Source of the DNA: an uncultured Blautia sp.
GTDB taxonomy: Bacteria > Bacillota > Clostridia > Lachnospirales > Lachnospiraceae
Length of the DNA: 9,386 nucleotides
Assembly (NCBI GenBank): GCA_934364795.1
Contig: CAKRMK010000055.1
Coordinates: forward strand, 1 to 9,386
Direction of reading: 5' to 3'
The notes beneath the pieces are model-generated. The model did not search any database and was not told the origin of the DNA. It was given only the letters and a program-made list of their open reading frames with translations. The position numbers and the translations under genes were made by a program. Below, piece by piece: positions 6,246-9,386 of the stretch. The number at the start of each line of letters is the position of its first letter. Within the stretch, counting starts at the first letter, position 1.

Positions 6246-7943
6246 TCAGAGAAATCTTCCTTCTTCCACATCATAAACACCCCGGGGAGTGATCCTGATC
6301 TGGGGAATAACAGGCAGTGCCATAAACGATAAAGTAATAAATGGATCATGCCCTTTCTTAACACCCATTTCATGTGCCTTCTCAATCATACGTTTCAGCG
6401 TGGCATTATCTTTTTCGAAGCCATTATCACTCATCAGACCCATTACAGGCAGTGCCAGGGTATCATATACCTTATGACCTTCCACAATGGTATAGCCGCC
6501 CTGTGTGCGTATCAGCTCCTTTACAGCAAGCTCCATATCCTCATCATTGTCACCAATTACAATAATATTATGAGAATCATGAGACACACTGGATGCAATT
6601 GCGCCGCCCCTGATACCAAATCCACCAATCACGCCGCAACCGATTTTTCCCGTAGATTTATGACGCTCCACAACTGCAATTTTCTGGTAATCATCATCTG
6701 GCACAAACTCACATAAGCTTTCAGAAGCTTTCAAAGTTCCTTTTCTTGTTGTAATCTGCCCTTCCTCTGCAAGGATCACCGGGAAAGTACCATCTGCGGT
6801 TTCCAGATGAAAAGCATCTCTGGAAAATTCTGCCACATGCACTGTATTTTTCAACTGAGGTGCACACGGTTTTATAACAATATTATCATTTTTATCAATC
6901 AACTGCCCTTTATAATAAACTTCTTCAATATCTATATTCACAAGATCAGAGAAAACCAGAAGATCAGCCTGTTTTCCCGGTGCGATTGCCCCTTTGTCCT
7001 TCAGTCCATAACAGCTGGCAGCATTAATCGTTGCCATTTTAATCGCAGACACAGGATTCATTCCCAGGTGAATTGCCTTACGCACATTATGATCAATGTG
7101 GCCTTCTCTTTGAATATCCTCAATATGTTTATCGTCTGTGCAGAAACAGAATCCCTCTCCATTCATGCGCCGCTGTACAAGACCTCCTACCAGAGCCTCC
7201 AGATTCCTTGCTGCACTGCCCTCCCGAATCAGGACAGTAAGCCCGTTTCTTCTCTCCCTCATTGCATATTCAAAGAAGCTGCACTCATGATCTGTGGCAA
7301 TTCCGGCCATAGCATATGCCTGAAGATCTCCTTCTTCCAGGAAAGGTGCATGCCCGTCACGTATCCTGCCTTCAAAAAGCTCCAGCTTGTCATGCATTCC
7401 CTTCTCACCCTGGACAACAGAAATACTGTCCATTACTTCGCCAAGTCCCAGTATCCTTGGATTTTCCAGATAAGGCGCCATATCTTCTGCAGTAAGCGTA
7501 CACCCGTTATCATCAATTCCCGTAGCAGGTACACAGGAAGGCATCATCACGTACACATTTGCCTTCACATCCTCTGTCTGCTCCAGAATGTAATCAATTC
7601 CGGCAAGCCCGGACACGTTAGCAGATTCATGGGGATCTACAATAAAAGTGGTTGTACCATGCCTGGATGCCACCGTAACAAGCTCTGCCGGTGTAACCAG
7701 TGTGGATTCCAGGTGGAGATGGCTGTCAATAAATCCCGGGCATACGTATTTTCCGCCAAGGTCACGCTCTTCTTTTCCTTCAAAGCTTCCAATTCCAACT
7801 ATCAGCCCATCCTGGATAGCAATATCTCCACGGATGATTTCTTCGGTAAAAACATTAATAATTTTCCCATCTTTCAGCACCAGGTCTGCCTTTTCCAAAC
7901 CTCTGGCGATTCTGGAATATTGCCGATATTTTTCTAAATTCAT
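6246..7943 (-). CDS. ade: Adenine deaminase
   Basis: This is a 565-residue amidohydrolase predicted to convert adenine to hypoxanthine and ammonia in purine salvage. Metal-site and family motifs are in order: PGFIDSHLHLES (His75, His77), IVDPHESANV (101-110), LGLGEV (Glu169), DGHAP (His198), GIATDHE (His219) and FCTDDKH (Asp270-Asp271), followed by GHIDHNVRKAI and the MATINAA block. The C-terminal domain has IGGFGIRGGAIASSVSHDSHN, typical of long-form adenine deaminases. Length is close to the B. subtilis and E. coli enzymes, slightly shorter. The start at 7943 is set by AAGGAGG 6 nt upstream; the frame stays open further upstream but crosses the gene's own promoter. HAP is followed by FLEEGDLQAY rather than a small-residue GLSG-type loop, a modest deviation. 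It has its own promoter after a terminator-like hairpin. Confidence 0.93.
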   Translation of the reverse strand: MNLEKYRQYSRIARGLEKADLVLKDGKIINVFTEEIIRGDIAIQDGLIVGIGSFEGKEERDLGGKYVCPGFIDSHLHLESTLVTPAELVTVASRHGTTTFIVDPHESANVSGLAGIDYILEQTEDVKANVYVMMPSCVPATGIDDNGCTLTAEDMAPYLENPRILGLGEVMDSISVVQGEKGMHDKLELFEGRIRDGHAPFLEEGDLQAYAMAGIATDHECSFFEYAMRERRNGLTVLIREGSAARNLEALVGGLVQRRMNGEGFCFCTDDKHIEDIQREGHIDHNVRKAIHLGMNPVSAIKMATINAASCYGLKDKGAIAPGKQADLLVFSDLVNIDIEEVYYKGQLIDKNDNIVIKPCAPQLKNTVHVAEFSRDAFHLETADGTFPVILAEEGQITTRKGTLKASESLCEFVPDDDYQKIAVVERHKSTGKIGCGVIGGFGIRGGAIASSVSHDSHNIIVIGDNDEDMELAVKELIRTQGGYTIVEGHKVYDTLALPVMGLMSDNGFEKDNATLKRMIEKAHEMGVKKGHDPFITLSFMALPVIPQIRITPRGVYDVEEGRFL

Positions 7944-8010
7944 ATGTATCCTCCTTTCATTTTTCAAATAATATTTATGTATTGCAAAAATTTTTTGATT
8001 ATTATTTATG

Positions 8011-8039
8011 ATATTAACACTTACACAGTAAAATATCAA
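8011..8039 (-). promoter_or_regulatory. Predicted extended -10 promoter for adenine deaminase
   Basis: TTGATA (8034-8039) and TAATAT (8011-8016) are separated by 17 bp on the minus strand, and TG precedes the -10 box by one base, giving an extended -10 element. The predicted start is near 8004, leaving an AT-rich leader of about 60 nt, too short for a purine riboswitch plus an expression platform. The -35 box begins 12 bp past the U-tract of the upstream hairpin. Confidence 0.7.
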
Positions 8040-8051
8040 TGCCAAAACAAG

Positions 8052-8142
8052 AAAAAAAGCACCATCTTCCTATTAACTGCAGCATAGGAAAAATCAGCCA
8101 TGATTCTTCGCATAGTCCACAGGCAGCCGGAAAACGGTGCTC
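8052..8142 (-). terminator. Large hairpin with U-tract after the sigma-like gene
   Basis: On the minus strand, GAGCACCGTTTTCC (8142-8129) pairs over 14 consecutive positions, including three G-U pairs, with GGAAGATGGTGCTT (8070-8057), and the 3' arm runs into seven U (8052-8058). Inside, GGCTGC can pair with GCAGTT, giving a rod-like fold with a 4-nt bulge. A competing hairpin TTCCTAT/ATAGGAA uses part of the same 3' arm. It lies 28 bp past the sigma-like stop codon, so transcription termination is the simple role. The total of about 90 nt is long for a terminator, so a small stable RNA or regulated terminator is possible. I could not match it to a known riboswitch class. Confidence 0.6.
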
Positions 8143-8170
8143 ATATATCTATATTTTTTACTTTCTGATT

Positions 8171-8935
8171 TTATTTATCATCTCCGGTAAGACGCAAAAT
8201 ATCCCGGATCTCATCCACATTCATATCCAGTATGACAGCCAGCTCGTCAATGGTAAAACGGTTCTCTCCGTCATCGTCTGTAAGATCCTTTACTGCTGAT
8301 TCCAGCTTCTCCACTTTTGCCACCAGGCAGTCATCCTGGAATTTCTGCTGGGTCTGATCCTCGATTGCTGCAATAATTCCTTTTCGCAGCTGAAGGCGCA
8401 GCCAGGCATCGTCTTTGTGCTCTGTCTCCGGGTCGGAAAGAGCTGTAAGCAGTACCACGTTTGCCTCCTGAATCAGGTCTGCGAGATAAATTTCCGCACA
8501 GTTCATATCGGCTGCCATATTCGCTGCAACTGGCAGATAAATACTTGTAAGCGCCGCTTCTGCAAGAGCATCACCTGAAGAGAGATTTTCAAAAAGCAAA
8601 TGGAGCATTTCTTCGCTTATTTCCTTTCCATTGCTGACCTCTGCCAGATATTCTTTCAGATAAGCCTCCTCTTCAGCAGTAAGAGGAACGCTGGTTCCAT
8701 TTGACTGCGGCTCTGGTGCCTCTGCTCCTGTCTCTTCTTCCAAAGCAGTATCTGCTTCTCCTTCTATGGAAATCCCCTGAAGCTTCAGATACTGCAGTAC
8801 CTTTACCATCTGGCTGGTTTCAAGATCTGTACTCGCAAAATGCTCCCGGATCTGCTTATGTGTAAGCATATTTCCATTTTGTTTTCCAAGATCACAAATT
8901 TCTCTTAATTTTTCCTGAAACTGAACAACATCCAT
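8171..8935 (-). CDS. Sigma-70-like protein lacking region 4 (function unknown)
   Basis: This 254-residue protein resembles the first two thirds of a primary sigma factor. Residues 5-62 match region 1.1 of SigA in pattern (KLREICDLGKQNGNMLTHKQI, then LQGISIE). An acidic linker (63-80) follows. LTAEEEAYL (85-93) resembles the end of region 1.2, but the conserved DPVRMYLKEIG block is missing. Residues 120-168 resemble regions 2.1-2.2, with DLIQEAN and LLTAL, the core-polymerase binding part. Residues 178-194 align with YATWWIRQAITRSIADQ, but the aromatic and -10-contacting residues are replaced (Trp to Leu and Gln, Gln to Lys, Thr to Ile). Residues 226-250 resemble region 3 (FTIDELAVILDMNVDEIRDIL). 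Region 4, which reads the -35 box, is absent. The start is set by GGAGG 6 nt upstream. It may bind RNA polymerase without directing promoters; that is inference. Confidence 0.8.
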   Translation of the reverse strand: MDVVQFQEKLREICDLGKQNGNMLTHKQIREHFASTDLETSQMVKVLQYLKLQGISIEGEADTALEEETGAEAPEPQSNGTSVPLTAEEEAYLKEYLAEVSNGKEISEEMLHLLFENLSSGDALAEAALTSIYLPVAANMAADMNCAEIYLADLIQEANVVLLTALSDPETEHKDDAWLRLQLRKGIIAAIEDQTQQKFQDDCLVAKVEKLESAVKDLTDDDGENRFTIDELAVILDMNVDEIRDILRLTGDDK

Positions 8936-8966
8936 AATGTTCCTCCATAATTCTTCTGTTATGTCA

Positions 8967-8995
8967 ACTATAGCAAATCCCCCTGCTAAAAGCAA
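8967..8995 (-). promoter_or_regulatory. Predicted promoter of the sigma-like gene
   Basis: TTGCTT (8990-8995) and TATAGT (8967-8972) lie 17 bp apart on the minus strand. The predicted start near 8960 gives a leader of about 25 nt containing GGAGG before the ATG at 8935. Its position excludes the longer reading of the frame that begins upstream of it. Confidence 0.65.
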
Positions 8996-9011
8996 GAAAA
9001 TTCCCTGCTGC

Positions 9012-9035
9012 AAAAAGTTTCTGTAAAAAGTTTCT
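9012..9035. repeat. Short direct repeat upstream of the sigma-like promoter
   Basis: AAAAAGTTTCT occurs at 9012-9022 and again at 9025-9035, a 13-bp period, between the tRNA-Leu terminator and the -35 box of the sigma-like gene. It may be a regulator site, an A-tract upstream element, or simple slippage. Confidence 0.4.
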
Positions 9036-9042
9036 ATTGTAC

Positions 9043-9093
9043 AAAAAAATGATCCGTTCCAACCTCCTGCTACGAAAGTCAGAGCCAGATCAT
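9043..9093 (-). terminator. Intrinsic terminator after tRNA-Leu
   Basis: On the minus strand ATGATCTG (9093-9086) pairs with CGGATCAT (9056-9049) over 8 bp including one G-U pair, and the 3' arm runs into seven U (9043-9049). The 29-nt loop can form a further short CTC/GAG stem. It starts 12 bp past the tRNA-Leu 3' end. Confidence 0.7.
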
Positions 9094-9104
9094 CTTCACA
9101 TTAC

Positions 9105-9185
9105 TGCGGATGACAGGACTTGAACCTGCACGTCGTAAACACCAGAACCTAAATCTGGCGCGTCTGCCAATTCCGCCACATCCGC
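9105..9185 (-). tRNA. tRNA-Leu, anticodon TAG
   Basis: The 81-nt cloverleaf has acceptor stem GCGGATG/CATCCGC with discriminator A, anticodon stem CCAGA/TCTGG around loop TTTAGGT (anticodon TAG, reading CUA and other CUN codons), a variable arm longer than in most tRNAs as expected for leucine, and a T loop TTCAAGT. CCA is not encoded. It has its own promoter upstream and a terminator downstream. Confidence 0.97.
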
Positions 9186-9199
9186 ATTCAACATCACCC

Positions 9200-9228
9200 A
9201 TAATACGTGATATTCCACTTCTTGTCAA
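9200..9228 (-). promoter_or_regulatory. Strong promoter of tRNA-Leu
   Basis: A perfect TTGACA (9223-9228) and TATTAT (9200-9205) are spaced by 17 bp on the minus strand, with the start predicted near 9193, about 8 nt before the mature tRNA 5' end. It is placed after the terminator that follows tRNA-Lys, so the two tRNA genes are separate transcription units. Confidence 0.85.
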
Positions 9229-9260
9229 GCATTATTATGAGAGCAAGGCTAAAAACAGGC

Positions 9261-9303
9261 AAAAGAAAAACCGGAACACCTCAATATAAGGCTTCCGGTT
9301 TCT
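9261..9303 (-). terminator. Intrinsic terminator after tRNA-Lys
   Basis: On the minus strand AAACCGGAA (9301-9293) pairs with TTCCGGTTT (9276-9268), extended inwards by a GCCTT/GAGGT stem, and is followed by TTTTTCTTTT (9261-9270). It starts about 10 bp past the tRNA-Lys 3' end. Confidence 0.88.
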
Positions 9304-9312
9304 CATTCGCAG

Positions 9313-9385
9313 TGAAGCATCGGGGATTCGAACCCCGGACAACTTGATTAAAAGTCAAGTGCTCTACCAACTGAGCTAATGCTCC
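9313..9385 (-). tRNA. tRNA-Lys, anticodon TTT
   Basis: The 73-nt cloverleaf is complete, one base from the window edge. Acceptor stem GGAGCAT/ATGCTTC, D arm AGCTCAGTTGGTAGAGC, anticodon stem CTTGA/TCAAG around loop CTTTTAA (anticodon TTT), T arm CGGGG/CCCCG around TTCGAAT, discriminator A, and no encoded CCA. Its promoter lies outside the window. Confidence 0.97.
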
Positions 9386-9386
9386 A

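Noticed and set aside
7944..8045. Longer adenine deaminase reading from a TTG at 8045
   Set aside because: It would cross the predicted -35 and -10 boxes; AAGGAGG sits 6 nt before the ATG at 7943 and family homology begins after it.
7944..8150. Purine riboswitch upstream of adenine deaminase
   Set aside because: The conserved purine aptamer core and paired loops could not be recognised, and the predicted start leaves only about 60 nt of leader.
8936..9013. Longer sigma-like protein from a TTG at 9013
   Set aside because: It would span the predicted promoter, lacks a ribosome site, and the region 1.1-like sequence begins after the ATG at 8935.
9057..9085. Sequence AGGAGGTTGGAACGGATC on the minus strand resembling a ribosome site or 16S rRNA 3' end
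   Set aside because: No start codon or frame follows it, and it lies in the loop and 3' arm of the tRNA-Leu terminator.

Overview
The window looks like chromosomal DNA of a low-to-moderate GC anaerobic Firmicute, most likely a Lachnospiraceae member (Blautia/Ruminococcus-like). Grounds: AT-rich intergenic DNA, strong AGGAGG-type ribosome sites, tRNA genes without encoded CCA, and a gene set typical of that group. The genus is inferred, not proven.

Layout. The only plus-strand gene is a DMT/EamA-family transporter (232-1194), preceded by a 28-bp direct repeat and a small palindrome. It converges on a minus-strand operon; between the two lies an AT-rich 294-bp gap with a 100-bp inverted-repeat element (probable bidirectional terminator) and a 14-bp tandem repeat. 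Everything else is on the minus strand. Read in transcription order from the right edge: tRNA-Lys(TTT), a terminator, tRNA-Leu(TAG) with its own promoter and terminator; a 254-aa protein resembling the N-terminal two thirds of a primary sigma-70 factor; a large hairpin ending in a U-tract; adenine deaminase with its own promoter; acylphosphatase; then a MarR regulator and two ABC exporter half-transporters.

How the genes work together. The clearest unit is marR-ABC-ABC. The two ABC genes overlap by 4 bp (ATGA) and have the asymmetry of heterodimeric exporters such as TM287/288: one subunit has a degenerate ATPase site (Walker B Asp-Asp, switch Gln), the other a consensus one (Asp-Glu, His). 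The unit starts at a perfect TTGACA-17-TATAAT promoter. Immediately downstream of its -10 box lie three tandem 14-bp palindromes, GTTCG-N4-CGAAC, one every 15 bp, which are very probably MarR autoregulatory operators. The array is one 52-bp palindrome that runs into six T residues on the coding strand, so it may also terminate read-through from the upstream acylphosphatase gene.

The most unusual gene is the sigma-like protein (8171-8935). It keeps regions resembling 1.1, 2.1-2.2 and 3, but has lost region 4 and the -10 recognition residues, so it is unlikely to be an ordinary promoter-recognising sigma factor. Adenine deaminase (purine salvage) and acylphosphatase look like housekeeping genes.
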